In this document: in pieces, positions 8,355 through 15,660 of the stretch
Layout: each line of letters opens with the position of its first letter
Numbering within the stretch: the stretch's first letter is position 1
Assembly: GCA_035543875.1 (NCBI GenBank)
Contig: DATKIY010000013.1
Location: 1-17,525, forward strand
Source: DATKIY01 sp035543875
GTDB lineage: Bacteria; Actinomycetota; Actinomycetes; JAHEKZ01
Reading direction: 5' to 3'
Length of the DNA: 17,525 nt
Position numbers and translations under genes: made by a program
Notes under the pieces: model-generated
The model's input: only the letters and a program-made list of their open reading frames with translations
The model's database searches: none
What the model was told of the DNA's origin: nothing

Positions 8355-10037
8355 TTAGGGCTGCCAGGGCGGAGCGTGAGTGCCGTCGAGCATGGGCACG
8401 CGGATCCCCACCTCGCGTGCGGTGTCGATCGCGATGTCGTAACCCGCGTCAACGTGGCGCAGCACGCCCATGCCGGGGTCGTTAGTCAGAACGCGCTCGA
8501 GCCGGTCGGCTCCATCGTCGGTGCCGTCAGCGAGGACGACAACGCCGGCGTGAATCGACTTTCCGATTCCCACTCCGCCGCCATGGTGAACAGACACCCA
8601 GGTGGCTCCTGACGCAGTGTTCTGAAGGGCATTCAGAATGGGCCAGTCGGCGATGGCATCGGACCCATCGAGCATTCCTTCGGTCTCTCGCTCCGGGCTG
8701 GCGACCGATCCGGAGTCGAGGTGGTCGCGTCCAATCACGATCGGCGCGGAGACGGTTCCCGTGCGGACCAGCTCGTTGAACGCGTCGCCGGCGACATGCC
8801 GTTCCCCATATCCCAGCCAGCAGATGCGAGACGGCAGACCTTGGTAGTGAACCTTTTCCTCGGCGAACCGCAACCAGCGCTGCAACCCATCGTCGTCGGG
8901 AAACGCCTTGGCAACCGCGGCGTCGGTCGCTGCGAGATCTCGTGGGTCACCTGACAAGCACGCCCAGCGGAACGGTCCTGATCCCCGGGCGAACAGCGGG
9001 CGGATGTACGCGAGCACGAACCCTGGGTAGTCAAAGGCATCTGCGACACCAGCGTCACGCGCTTGACCCCGAAGCCCGTTGCCGTAGTCAAAGGTCACGG
9101 CGCCAGCCCGTTTCAGGTCGACCATTGCTTGACAGTGCGCCGCCATCGACTGGGTCGAACGGTCGATGTACTCAGTTGGCTTGTCGGCGCGCAGCGCGAG
9201 TGCATCGTCAAGGCTGATGCCATTCGGGACGTACCCGTTGAGCGCGTCATGCGCAGACGTTTGGTCGGTCACAATGTCCGGGATCCAGCCGCGCCGTACC
9301 AGCTCGGGAAACACATCCGCACAGTTGGCCACCACTGCGACCGACAGTGGTCGCCGCTCGGCCTTAGCCCGTTCGCACCTGCTGATCGCATCGTCTAGGT
9401 CGTCCGCGATCTCGTCGAGATAGCGGTGGTCACGCCGTCGTTGTGCGCGCGTGGGGTCAATCTCCACGCATAGGGCCACGCCACCATTGCCGGTGACCGC
9501 AAGTGGCTGCGCTCCCCCCATACCACCCAAGCCGCCGGTGAGCGTGATGGTGCCCAGCAGGGACCCTCCGAAATGCTGGTTGGCAACCTCCGCAAAGGTG
9601 GCGAACGTTCCTTGCAAGATGCCTTGAGTGCCGATGTAGATCCATGAGCCGGCGGTCATTTGGCCGTACATGATGAGGCCGAGGTCTTCGAGCTCGCGAA
9701 AGTACTCAGGTGTCGCCCATTTCGGCACCAGAAGCGAGTTGGCAATCAGAACTCGCGGCGCCATCTCATGAGTGCGAATAACGCCAACGGGCTTGCCGCT
9801 TTGGATGAGCAAAGTGTCATCAGAGGCCATCGACTGAAGCGACGACACGATGGCGTCAAACGCCTCCCAGCTGCGGGCCGCGCGGCCATTTCCGCCATAA
9901 ACCACGAGGTCGTCGGGTCGCTCGGCAACCTCAGGGTCGAGGTTGTTCTGCAACATCCGAAGGGCCGCCTCAGCCCCCCAGGACTGGCACGACAAAACTG
10001 AACCGTGGGAAGCCTTGACCGCCCGAGCTCCTCGCAC
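8355..10037 (-). CDS. hutU: Urocanate hydratase
   Basis: 560 aa cytoplasmic enzyme that adds water to urocanate to give imidazolone propionate, using tightly bound NAD+ as an electrophile. Diagnostic runs are ERPDDLVVYGGNGRAARSW, LIQSGKPVGV, MTAGSWIYIGTQGILQGT, the NAD-binding LTGGLGGMGGAQ, and ICWLGYGERH with the conserved cysteine (about residue 406). The C-terminal HHGGGVGIGKSIHAG is also typical. I choose the GTG at 10037 because it has GGAGG five bases upstream; the frame also allows a TTG four codons earlier, but that codon overlaps the ribosome site. Length matches the family. It is divergent from the thioredoxin-fold gene across about 90 bp and separated from hutI and hutH by other genes. 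Confidence 0.96.
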   Translation of the reverse strand: MRGARAVKASHGSVLSCQSWGAEAALRMLQNNLDPEVAERPDDLVVYGGNGRAARSWEAFDAIVSSLQSMASDDTLLIQSGKPVGVIRTHEMAPRVLIANSLLVPKWATPEYFRELEDLGLIMYGQMTAGSWIYIGTQGILQGTFATFAEVANQHFGGSLLGTITLTGGLGGMGGAQPLAVTGNGGVALCVEIDPTRAQRRRDHRYLDEIADDLDDAISRCERAKAERRPLSVAVVANCADVFPELVRRGWIPDIVTDQTSAHDALNGYVPNGISLDDALALRADKPTEYIDRSTQSMAAHCQAMVDLKRAGAVTFDYGNGLRGQARDAGVADAFDYPGFVLAYIRPLFARGSGPFRWACLSGDPRDLAATDAAVAKAFPDDDGLQRWLRFAEEKVHYQGLPSRICWLGYGERHVAGDAFNELVRTGTVSAPIVIGRDHLDSGSVASPERETEGMLDGSDAIADWPILNALQNTASGATWVSVHHGGGVGIGKSIHAGVVVLADGTDDGADRLERVLTNDPGMGVLRHVDAGYDIAIDTAREVGIRVPMLDGTHAPPWQP

Positions 10038-10126
10038 CGCTACCTCCAAGTCACCAATCGGCCGACACGACGGCCAGAAACTCCAGAAGACTGTCCTGAA
10101 CGTCCCGCTCTCGGCAGACTATCCCT

Positions 10127-10723
10127 GTGACCAGTGAACGGCCGGACCTCATCTCCTTGCTCTCATTTGAGCGACCCACGGCTTTCGACATCTGGCTGGA
10201 TCCGTTGTCGCCGGCCACGGCCCTGTTCTTGCCATATCTGAATCTGGACGGGCTGGCCCACGGCGGCCGACCATGGCGCTTTCGCGGTCACGACGACGTG
10301 GGTCTGCGCCTGCTTCCGGATCCCAGCGACGGGGCAAGCTGCCTGGCGGCTCGCTGCATTCTGGCCGTGCGTGCGTGGGCGGTTCAGCAGGAAGCGAACA
10401 GCGAATTGGTTCCCATGGACTATGACCTGCCGTGGGCCTACCTCGGCAACATGTTGCGTGACATTGCAACGGTTCGAAGTCTTGGTCTCCCGCACATGGT
10501 TGCTCTCGCGGGACGGGAGGGGAACTGGCTCGGCGACTGGGTCGCCGAGTATCGCGAGGACCCGGTGATTCATTCGGTGCTCTCCGCAGAAGCAGAGTCC
10601 GCTCGGCTTGAGGGAGTCACCGAGACGCCGACCGTCCACGTCGGATCGTGGTTGTACGAGCCGTCTCGAATGCCCGACGACATCGCGGACCAAGTTGCTC
10701 AACACCTCGATAGTCCGGAGTAG
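10127..10723 (+). CDS. DsbA-like thioredoxin-fold protein lacking the CxxC (Rv2466c-like)
   Basis: 198 aa. The opening FDIWLDPLSPATALFLPYL aligns by eye with the start of mycothiol-dependent nitroreductases such as mycobacterial Rv2466c (pattern FWFDPLCPWCW), and TETPTVHVGSWLYEPSRMP (about 166-184) matches their cis-proline loop and C-terminus. The redox motif CPWC is replaced by SPAT (residues 28-31), so both active-site cysteines are gone; the two remaining cysteines (about 72 and 77, in SCLAARC) lie elsewhere. It is therefore probably not a thiol oxidoreductase of the normal kind; it may bind a ligand or act otherwise. The GTG start has no clear ribosome site and may be leaderless. It converges with pabC (37-bp gap). 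Confidence 0.65.
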   Translation: MTSERPDLISLLSFERPTAFDIWLDPLSPATALFLPYLNLDGLAHGGRPWRFRGHDDVGLRLLPDPSDGASCLAARCILAVRAWAVQQEANSELVPMDYDLPWAYLGNMLRDIATVRSLGLPHMVALAGREGNWLGDWVAEYREDPVIHSVLSAEAESARLEGVTETPTVHVGSWLYEPSRMPDDIADQVAQHLDSPE

Positions 10724-10760
10724 CCCGCAGACGTCCAGCAAAGGTTGCGGTGCGTGCCGC

Positions 10761-11579
10761 CTACGGATCCAGCGAGAGCGACGACTGCTGCGTGAACGTG
10801 TCCCTTGCCTTCATCGTGACCGGCCCAGGTGTGTCACGCAGCACGCGATCGTCAATGGCGTGAATTGGTTGCACGTCGCGCGTCGACGACGTCAGGAATG
10901 CTTCAGTTGCCGACGCGAGAGCGTCGATCCCTAGGCTCGCCTCTCGTGCTCCCGACCACTCAACGACGAGCTCGCGAGTGATGCCAGCAAGGCAACCACT
11001 ACCGAGCTCGGGCGTGAGCAACTCACCGTCAATGACGACGAAGATGTTGCTTCCAGTTCCTTCGCACAGCTCGCCACGGGAATTCGCGAAGATTGCCTCC
11101 GACGCTCCGGCGTCGTGCGCCGCAGACAGCGCCACAACATTTTCGGCGTACGAGGTGGTCTTCAACCCCGCCACTGCAGACCGCTCGTTGCGGATCCACG
11201 GGACGACAGAAACCTTGGTGGTTGGTTCCCAGCTCCCACCCGTCGAGACAGCAAGAACGAGTGTCGTCCCGGCTTCACCTCGCTCCGATCCGAGCGGGCC
11301 GGGTCCTCCGGTGTAGGTGATGCGCAGCCGACCCGCATCGGGTTCGGCGGCAAGCAGGGTGTTGACCCCGTCGCGTACCAGCTGCTCGTCAGGGTCTGGG
11401 AGCGCCAGCCCACGAGCTGAGCGTTGGAGTCGTGCCAGATGCCGGGTGAGTGCGAACGCCTCGCCCTCGACGACCTTGCAGGTTTCGAAAACGCCGTCGC
11501 CGACCGTGAACCCGTGATCGAACGCCGACAGCAGTCCTTCTTCGTTGTCGCTGAGCCGCCCATTCACCCAGATCTTCAA
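10761..11579 (-). CDS. pabC: Aminodeoxychorismate lyase (fold-type IV PLP enzyme)
   Basis: 272 aa. It is predicted to convert 4-amino-4-deoxychorismate to p-aminobenzoate and pyruvate, the last step of PABA synthesis for folate. Family marks: IWVNGRL at the start, DHGFTVGDGVFET (20-32), the PLP-binding lysine K140 in AGLKTTSYAENVVA, and the conserved LCEGTGSNIFVV (171-182). D-amino-acid and branched-chain aminotransferases share this fold, so the neighbouring pabB decides the assignment. I choose a TTG start at 11579: it overlaps the pabB stop as TTGA, has GGGAG seven bases upstream, and gives the normal LKIWVNG beginning. The longer open frame upstream is the pabB end read out of frame. Confidence 0.88.
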   Translation of the reverse strand: MKIWVNGRLSDNEEGLLSAFDHGFTVGDGVFETCKVVEGEAFALTRHLARLQRSARGLALPDPDEQLVRDGVNTLLAAEPDAGRLRITYTGGPGPLGSERGEAGTTLVLAVSTGGSWEPTTKVSVVPWIRNERSAVAGLKTTSYAENVVALSAAHDAGASEAIFANSRGELCEGTGSNIFVVIDGELLTPELGSGCLAGITRELVVEWSGAREASLGIDALASATEAFLTSSTRDVQPIHAIDDRVLRDTPGPVTMKARDTFTQQSSLSLDP

Positions 11580-12586
11580 CGGTCGCTCCCTTCGGCGGCC
11601 ACTGCGAGTAGCCGGTCGGCTTTCAGTTTCGTTTCTTCCCACTCCTGCTCAGGGTCGGAGCCCCACGTGATGCCGGCGCCCGTCCCAAAATGAAGTATCG
11701 ACCCTTCACGCCAGAAGGTTCGGATACCCACGCCCAACTGGGCGGACTGGCTGTCGGCGTTTACCCAACCAACCGCACCGCAGTAGGGGCCTCTTGGGAC
11801 CGGCTCAAGCTCGTCGATGATGCTGAGTGCGCTGGATTTTGGTGCACCCGTGACTGATCCGGGTGGAAACGTGGCAGCCAGAATGTCGGCCCAGCCGTGC
11901 TCGGGTCGCAGCTCGCCACGAACGGTCGAAACCAAGTGCACTAGTCCAGGGTGCGCCTCCACTTTCAGCAGCGACGGCACTGAGATCGAGCCCGGGTCAC
12001 ACACCATTCCTAGGTCGTTGCGAACGAGGTCAACGATCATCACGTTCTCAGCGGCGTCCTTGTCCAACAGGCCGTCGGCTGTCTTCGCCGTTCCTTTGAT
12101 CGGCGATGACTCGATGATGGAACCTTGACGGCGAAGGAAAAGTTCCGGTGTTGCCGTGACCACCTCCAGGTCATGACTTTCGACCACTACTGCGCCGGCG
12201 TGAGGCGCTGGGTGATGTCGGTCCAGGGCATGGCCCAATCCCGACATCGAACATTCCGCTGAAATCCCGGTGGTGAGGACGCGACAGATATTGGCTTGGT
12301 ACACCTCCCCAGCCGCAATCGCCTCGCGTACGGTCTGCACCGCCGCGACGTACTGCTCGCGGCTCATCGACGACGACCAGTCCTCGCGTGGTGCCCCCAA
12401 CCACTTCGCCTCGGGAAACGGCGCGGCCTCAACACGTGCGAAGCGGGCGGCGGTGAAGATGCCCTCGTAGGTGAGCACCACAGCCCACCAACCGTGACCA
12501 TCAAGCACCGAGGGGTCGTGCGATACCTCGATGAGCTCGGTGGCAAGCCGACCGTCGAAGTAAGCGAAAGCTTGCAGGTCAGGCAA
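11576..12586 (-). CDS. pabB: Aminodeoxychorismate synthase component I
   Basis: About 336 aa chorismate-binding enzyme that, with a glutamine amidotransferase (PabA, not in this window), makes 4-amino-4-deoxychorismate. Motifs: SPIKGT (K164), DLVRNDLG (186-193), PPGSVTGAPK (241-250), YCGAVGWV, and FGTGAGITWGSDPEQEWEETKLKA at the end. The lysine in PIKGT separates PabB from anthranilate synthase TrpE, which has PIAGT. It lacks the long N-terminal domain, as in other short PabB forms. The start is uncertain. I favour the TTG at 12586, which overlaps the hutH stop by 8 bp with AGGA four bases upstream; the open frame extends to 12676, but that portion lies inside hutH and looks unlike the family. 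Confidence 0.85.
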   Translation of the reverse strand: MPDLQAFAYFDGRLATELIEVSHDPSVLDGHGWWAVVLTYEGIFTAARFARVEAAPFPEAKWLGAPREDWSSSMSREQYVAAVQTVREAIAAGEVYQANICRVLTTGISAECSMSGLGHALDRHHPAPHAGAVVVESHDLEVVTATPELFLRRQGSIIESSPIKGTAKTADGLLDKDAAENVMIVDLVRNDLGMVCDPGSISVPSLLKVEAHPGLVHLVSTVRGELRPEHGWADILAATFPPGSVTGAPKSSALSIIDELEPVPRGPYCGAVGWVNADSQSAQLGVGIRTFWREGSILHFGTGAGITWGSDPEQEWEETKLKADRLLAVAAEGSDR

Positions 12587-14129
12587 GCGGTCCTGCCACT
12601 TGTTCGGCGGCCGCCACCAACTCTGGCAGCGCTGCGTCGACCGCCTCCAGCTGCGGGGATACCTCGCGGTCAACATGCATCGGCGGAACCTGCTGCCGCA
12701 ACAATGCGTGAGCTGCCGCTACGGCCGGGCTGGGAGCTGCGATGTCTGCGCGCAGATCGAGGGCTTGTGCGGCGCAGACCAGTTCGACGGCAAGCACGCT
12801 GCGCACGTTGCGCACCACGTCGCGCAGCTTGCGCATCGACGTCCACCCCATGGATACGTGGTCTTCTTGGTTACCGGACGTCGGAATCGTGTCAACACTC
12901 GCCGGGTGCGACAGCACTTTGTTCTCGCTCACCAACGATGCGGCCGTGTACTGCGCAAGCATGTAACCGCTGTTGGTTCCTGCGTCGGGCGCGAGAAACG
13001 GCGGCAAGCCGCGAGAGAATGCCGGGTCAAGCATCCGATCTGTGCGGCGTTCGCTGATCGATGCCAGCTCCGACAGGGCAATTGCGAGCATGTCGCCGGC
13101 GAACGCCAACGGCTCGCCGTGAAAGTTCCCCGTGGACATCACCTCGTACTCGTCAGAGTCTGGGATAGGGACGATTACGGGGTTGTCGACGACCGATCCA
13201 AGCTCGACAGTCAACACCGACTCCACATGCGAGAGCACGTCGCGCACAGCTCCATGTACCTGCGGCGCGCATCGCAGCGAGTAAGAGTCCTGCACGGCGT
13301 GTTCGAGATCGTGCCGGTGACTGGCCAGCAAGCCAGAACCTGCGAGCAGTCGACGCATGTTGTCGGCGACGTGGACCTGACCAGCATGAGGACGAATGTC
13401 GATCACTCGCGGGTCATACGCCCGGTTGGTGCCGAGCAGTCCGTCCAACGACATGGCACAGGCGAGGTCGGCGACGTTGCAGAGCAGTCGTGCTTGGTCG
13501 ACCGACAGCGCCAACCTGGCCTGCATCGGCTCGGTGCCGTTGATGAGGCTGAGGCCCTCCTTGGGCTGAAGCACCAGAGGTTCGATGCCGTGCTCGCCGA
13601 GTACCTCAGCGGCGGGGCGGCCACGCGGAGCGTCGTCGGTTGAGCTGCGAAGCCGCCCCTCACCGACCAGCGGCAGCGCGAGGTGGGCGAGCTGTGCAAG
13701 GTCGCCGGAGGCGCCAACACTCCCCTGGTCGGGAACCACCGGGAGCAGACCCTTGTCCAGCAGCAGCAGTAAGCGCGCCGGCAGGTCGACCCGCACGCCG
13801 GAGATTCCAGCTGCGAGCGTGCGAGCGCGCAGAAGTAGCAGCGCCCGCACCACTTCGTCTGACAAGGGCTGCCCAACTCCGGCCGCATGTGAGCGAACCA
13901 GCGCCAACTGCATCTTCGCCAGGTCGCCTTGACCGATTCGAGTGTTGGCGAGCGCTCCAAACCCGGTCGTCACTCCGTACATCACGCGGTCTTCTGCCAC
14001 CGCGCGCTCCACGACGGACCGACTGGGCTCCATCCGCGCCGCAACCGATGCCGCAAGCTCAACTCCGGCTCGACCACGGGCTACGTCGACAACATCATCA
14101 ATACTGACCGGCTCACCGGTGACCACCAT
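12579..14129 (-). CDS. hutH: Histidine ammonia-lyase
   Basis: 516 aa. It deaminates L-histidine to trans-urocanate and ammonia, the first step of the hut pathway. The Ala-Ser-Gly triad that cyclises into the MIO cofactor is at residues 140-142 (GSVGASGDLAQLAHL), and the catalytic tyrosine loop YGVTTGFG is at 51-58. Also present are NGTEPMQARLAL, the DNPVI loop, FHGEPLAFAGDMLAIAL, and a terminal region with PTSGNQEDHVSMG. Length fits the family. I choose the ATG at 14129; a GTG two codons upstream is an alternative, and the frame runs further to 14183 without family resemblance. The stop overlaps the probable pabB start, so hutH-pabB-pabC may be one transcript. A short palindrome TTGATCAA lies about 60 bp upstream (14192-14199), but I cannot assign it to a regulator. 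Confidence 0.96.
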   Translation of the reverse strand: MVVTGEPVSIDDVVDVARGRAGVELAASVAARMEPSRSVVERAVAEDRVMYGVTTGFGALANTRIGQGDLAKMQLALVRSHAAGVGQPLSDEVVRALLLLRARTLAAGISGVRVDLPARLLLLLDKGLLPVVPDQGSVGASGDLAQLAHLALPLVGEGRLRSSTDDAPRGRPAAEVLGEHGIEPLVLQPKEGLSLINGTEPMQARLALSVDQARLLCNVADLACAMSLDGLLGTNRAYDPRVIDIRPHAGQVHVADNMRRLLAGSGLLASHRHDLEHAVQDSYSLRCAPQVHGAVRDVLSHVESVLTVELGSVVDNPVIVPIPDSDEYEVMSTGNFHGEPLAFAGDMLAIALSELASISERRTDRMLDPAFSRGLPPFLAPDAGTNSGYMLAQYTAASLVSENKVLSHPASVDTIPTSGNQEDHVSMGWTSMRKLRDVVRNVRSVLAVELVCAAQALDLRADIAAPSPAVAAAHALLRQQVPPMHVDREVSPQLEAVDAALPELVAAAEQVAGPLA

Positions 14130-14231
14130 TGTGCGCACGAGCGTCACCGTAGCCCTGCGTCCGCGCCCTGCCCCTACCCCCACCCCTAAAGTTGATCAAG
14201 GAGGGGGAGGTTGTGTTGGCGCCCTGTCGCT

Positions 14232-14261
14232 TTGGGCGACGTACTGCTCATCGGCTATCGT
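14232..14261 (+). promoter_or_regulatory. Possible promoter of the tRNA Gly-Cys-Val cluster
   Basis: A -35-like TTGGGC (14232-14237) and -10-like TATCGT (14256-14261) are separated by 18 bp and lie about 45 bp upstream of tRNA-Gly. The match is moderate; a sigma-70-type promoter is inferred from position. Confidence 0.35.
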
Positions 14262-14305
14262 TACCGCTCGCTGACGACGACGCCTTCCGGCCCGTCGAGC
14301 AGAGT

Positions 14306-14378
14306 GCGGACGTAGCGCAGCTGGTAGCGCATCACCTTGCCAAGGTGAGGGTCGCGGGTTCGAATCCCGTCGTCCGCT
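14306..14378 (+). tRNA. tRNA-Gly (GCC)
   Basis: 73-nt cloverleaf. The acceptor stem pairs GCGGACG with CGTCCGC and the discriminator is T. The anticodon stem TCACC/GGTGA encloses TTGCCAA, giving anticodon GCC. The T-arm is GCGGG-TTCGAAT-CCCGT. CCA is not encoded. First of three tandem tRNA genes, a grouping common in actinobacteria. Confidence 0.95.
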
Positions 14379-14417
14379 CGGAGGGTCTCACCTAGTCTCA
14401 CCTGGGAGGCCTGCTCC

Positions 14418-14488
14418 GGTGGAGTGGCCGAGAGGCGAGGCAACGGCCTGCAAAGCCGTCTACACGGGTTCAAATCCCGTCTCCACCT
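14418..14488 (+). tRNA. tRNA-Cys (GCA)
   Basis: 71-nt cloverleaf. The acceptor stem pairs GGTGGAG with CTCCACC and the discriminator is T, as usual for cysteine tRNA. The anticodon stem ACGGC/GCCGT encloses CTGCAAA, giving GCA. The T-arm is ACGGG-TTCAAAT-CCCGT. CCA is not encoded. It lies 39 bp after tRNA-Gly, with no obvious terminator between. Confidence 0.95.
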
Positions 14489-14557
14489 CGCAGGACGAGC
14501 TAGTGGCACGAAGAGTTTGATGCAGTAAGCACGAGGCAACACAAAGCAGCACCGCAC

Positions 14558-14635
14558 GGGCGATTGGCGCAGTCTGGCTAGCGCGCTTCCCTGACACGGA
14601 AGAGGTCACAGGTTCAAGTCCTGTATCGCCCACCA
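14558..14635 (+). tRNA. tRNA-Val (GAC), CCA encoded, integration target
   Basis: 75-nt body plus an encoded CCA (14633-14635). The acceptor stem pairs GGGCGAT with ATCGCCC and the discriminator is A. The anticodon stem CTTCC/GGAAG encloses CTGACAC, giving GAC. Unlike its two cluster neighbours it carries CCA, and its last 22 bases are repeated at 15807-15828. The CCA and restored 3' end may therefore have been supplied by an integrated element. The gene is intact. Confidence 0.95.
14614..14635 (+). repeat. Attachment-site copy 1 (within tRNA-Val)
   Basis: 22 bp running from the T-loop to the CCA, ending CCTGTATCGCCCACCA. It is identical to 15807-15828; identity stops at both ends (TTCAAG here against GTCAAG there; CG after the CCA here, TG there). 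Confidence 0.85.
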
Positions 14636-14733
14636 CGTTTTCGCAGGTCAGAGGCATGAATGACTCGCATAAATGCTTTCATGCCACAAATCGTGCCACA
14701 CAACTTCAGCTGCCTGACGCCGACAGATGGGCT
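14614..14733 (-). pseudogene. Probable C-terminal remnant of a tyrosine integrase
   Basis: On the minus strand a 39-codon open stretch follows an in-frame TGA (14734-14736). It includes LKLCGTICGMKAFMRV and HASDLRKRGGRYRT, and its stop codon is the first three bases of the 22-bp repeat. Integrases of actinobacterial elements sited in tRNA genes often have tails of this kind that read into the att site, ending in forms like DLRKRGGRYRT. The catalytic domain (R-H-R-Y) is absent. The assignment rests on remembered tail patterns and position, so it is tentative. Confidence 0.4.
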
Positions 14734-14735
14734 TC

Positions 14736-15066
14736 AAAAGTGAGCAGACAGCACCGGTAGGCTGGTTACAAAGGTGGACACAAGGTCCCCCCACGAGTGG
14801 CAGGCCGGGTAACCCGGAACCCGTAGCCGAAGTAACTGATGACCCTTCCGGAAGGGCGCGAAGCGCCGCCCGCTCGCTGGGGGTGTCCATCCGTGTCATC
14901 GCGCGGGTTGCTGTCGCACTGCCGTCAGCGGCGAAGTACGTGCGTCGCATGACCGTGACGCCGTAACCAAACTCCAGCACCGTCGGTCCCTGACTGATGA
15001 TGCTGATTAAACGTCGGGGCCTGTGATGCCGCCTCGGCAACCGTCAAGGTTCCTTCCTTGACCGCG
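14736..15066. other. Palindrome-rich stretch without a convincing gene
   Basis: No open frame here has a ribosome site or recognisable product; frames of 79 codons (plus, 14727-14966) and 130 codons (minus, 14648-15040) exist but look incidental. Three palindromes sit close together: CCGGGTAACCCGG (14805-14817), the perfect 14-mer CCCTTCCGGAAGGG (14843-14856), and GGCGC-GAA-GCGCC (14855-14867). A further hairpin, GTCAAGG-TTCCTT-CCTTGAC, lies at 15043-15062 just before the strong terminator. This may be a leftover of the element's regulatory or replication DNA. Confidence 0.5.
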
Positions 15067-15098
15067 AGAGCCGCCACCCCGCACGGGGTGGCGGCTCT
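15067..15098. terminator. Strong hairpin terminator
   Basis: A perfect 14-bp stem (AGAGCCGCCACCCC / GGGGTGGCGGCTCT) with a GCAC loop. On the plus strand it ends in TTT, a short U-tract. It lies 33 bp beyond the stop of the minus-strand secreted-protein gene, so it may end that transcript too, though the minus-strand side has no T-run. Confidence 0.75.
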
Positions 15099-15130
15099 TT
15101 GGCGCGGACTGTCTGTGAACCCGATCTCCC

Positions 15131-15577
15131 TTAACAGCGGACCGTGAAGCGCCGCGTGATAAGCGCAACATAAGGCGTGTGATCGCCATTCTGCGCGATG
15201 GCAAACATTCGCAGTTCGTACTCCTGGTCGGAGAGCCGTTTGTGGTAGCCACAGCGCATCTCACGATGGAGGTAATGCTTGCCCTTGGCGTGGTCACCGA
15301 AACCCCACGACGACATGTCGGACCTGTGCCAGCCATGGATATGAAAGAGCTTGTACTGGACGTGCAGCCGATCCCAGTTCTGATCGCAACGAACCCACCC
15401 TCGATACGCGATGTGGTGCCAGTCGCTCTTCCCGTAGTGGGTGAGCTGCATTTGGCAGCCCGAGAGCGCGTGTCCGTCCTTGCGAACTAGCGGATCGCGC
15501 TCAACCATCGCGCTGGCTGGTAGCGCCATCGCCAGCGTCATCGCTGCTGCCAGCGCCATTGTGATGAGGCGTTTCAT
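15131..15577 (-). CDS. Small secreted protein, cargo of the tRNA-Val element
   Basis: 148 aa. A clear signal peptide (MKRLITMALAAAMTLAMALP, then ASA before M24) points to export by the Sec route. The mature part of about 125 residues holds four cysteines (41, 64, 109, 148), enough for two disulfides, and is rich in His and Trp (for example GWVRCDQNWDRL and LFHIHGWHR). I recognise no domain; strand-like alternation suggests a beta-rich fold. The ATG has a strong GGGAGG ribosome site six bases upstream, and a promoter-like pair lies just beyond it. This is the only intact gene between the two att copies, and unlike the integrase tail next to it the reading frame is undamaged, which hints at selection or recent arrival. 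Confidence 0.8.
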   Translation of the reverse strand: MKRLITMALAAAMTLAMALPASAMVERDPLVRKDGHALSGCQMQLTHYGKSDWHHIAYRGWVRCDQNWDRLHVQYKLFHIHGWHRSDMSSWGFGDHAKGKHYLHREMRCGYHKRLSDQEYELRMFAIAQNGDHTPYVALITRRFTVRC

Positions 15578-15601
15578 TCATTCCCTCCCAGGATCGGAGA
15601 G

Positions 15602-15629
15602 ACGCTACCAACGAGGACCAGCTGTTCAA
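15602..15629 (-). promoter_or_regulatory. Likely promoter of the 148-aa secreted-protein gene
   Basis: Minus-strand TTGAAC (15624-15629) and TAGCGT (15602-15607) are separated by 16 bp and lie about 25 bp before the start codon. A fair sigma-70-type match. Confidence 0.45.
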
Positions 15630-15660
15630 GTAGAACCTGGGAATGTCCTCCGAGTGGCCG

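Noticed and set aside
12600..13643. A 347-codon plus-strand frame
   Set aside because: It is antisense to hutH, whose motifs and length are complete; long antisense frames are usual in high-GC coding DNA.
14192..14395. Plus-strand frame with AAGGAGGGGGAGG before a GTG near 14213
   Set aside because: The ribosome-like purine run is real, but the frame continues into tRNA-Gly (LVAHHLAKVRVAGSNPVV is translated tRNA) and the remainder resembles no protein.
14261..14657. Minus-strand frames over the tRNA cluster
   Set aside because: They are antisense to tRNA genes (DTGLEPVTSS and DGIRTRDPHLG are standard tRNA artefacts).
14736..15040. A hypothetical 130-codon minus-strand gene beside the integrase remnant
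   Set aside because: No ribosome site or recognisable domain, and it overlaps the likely integrase tail in another frame; kept only as a described non-coding stretch.
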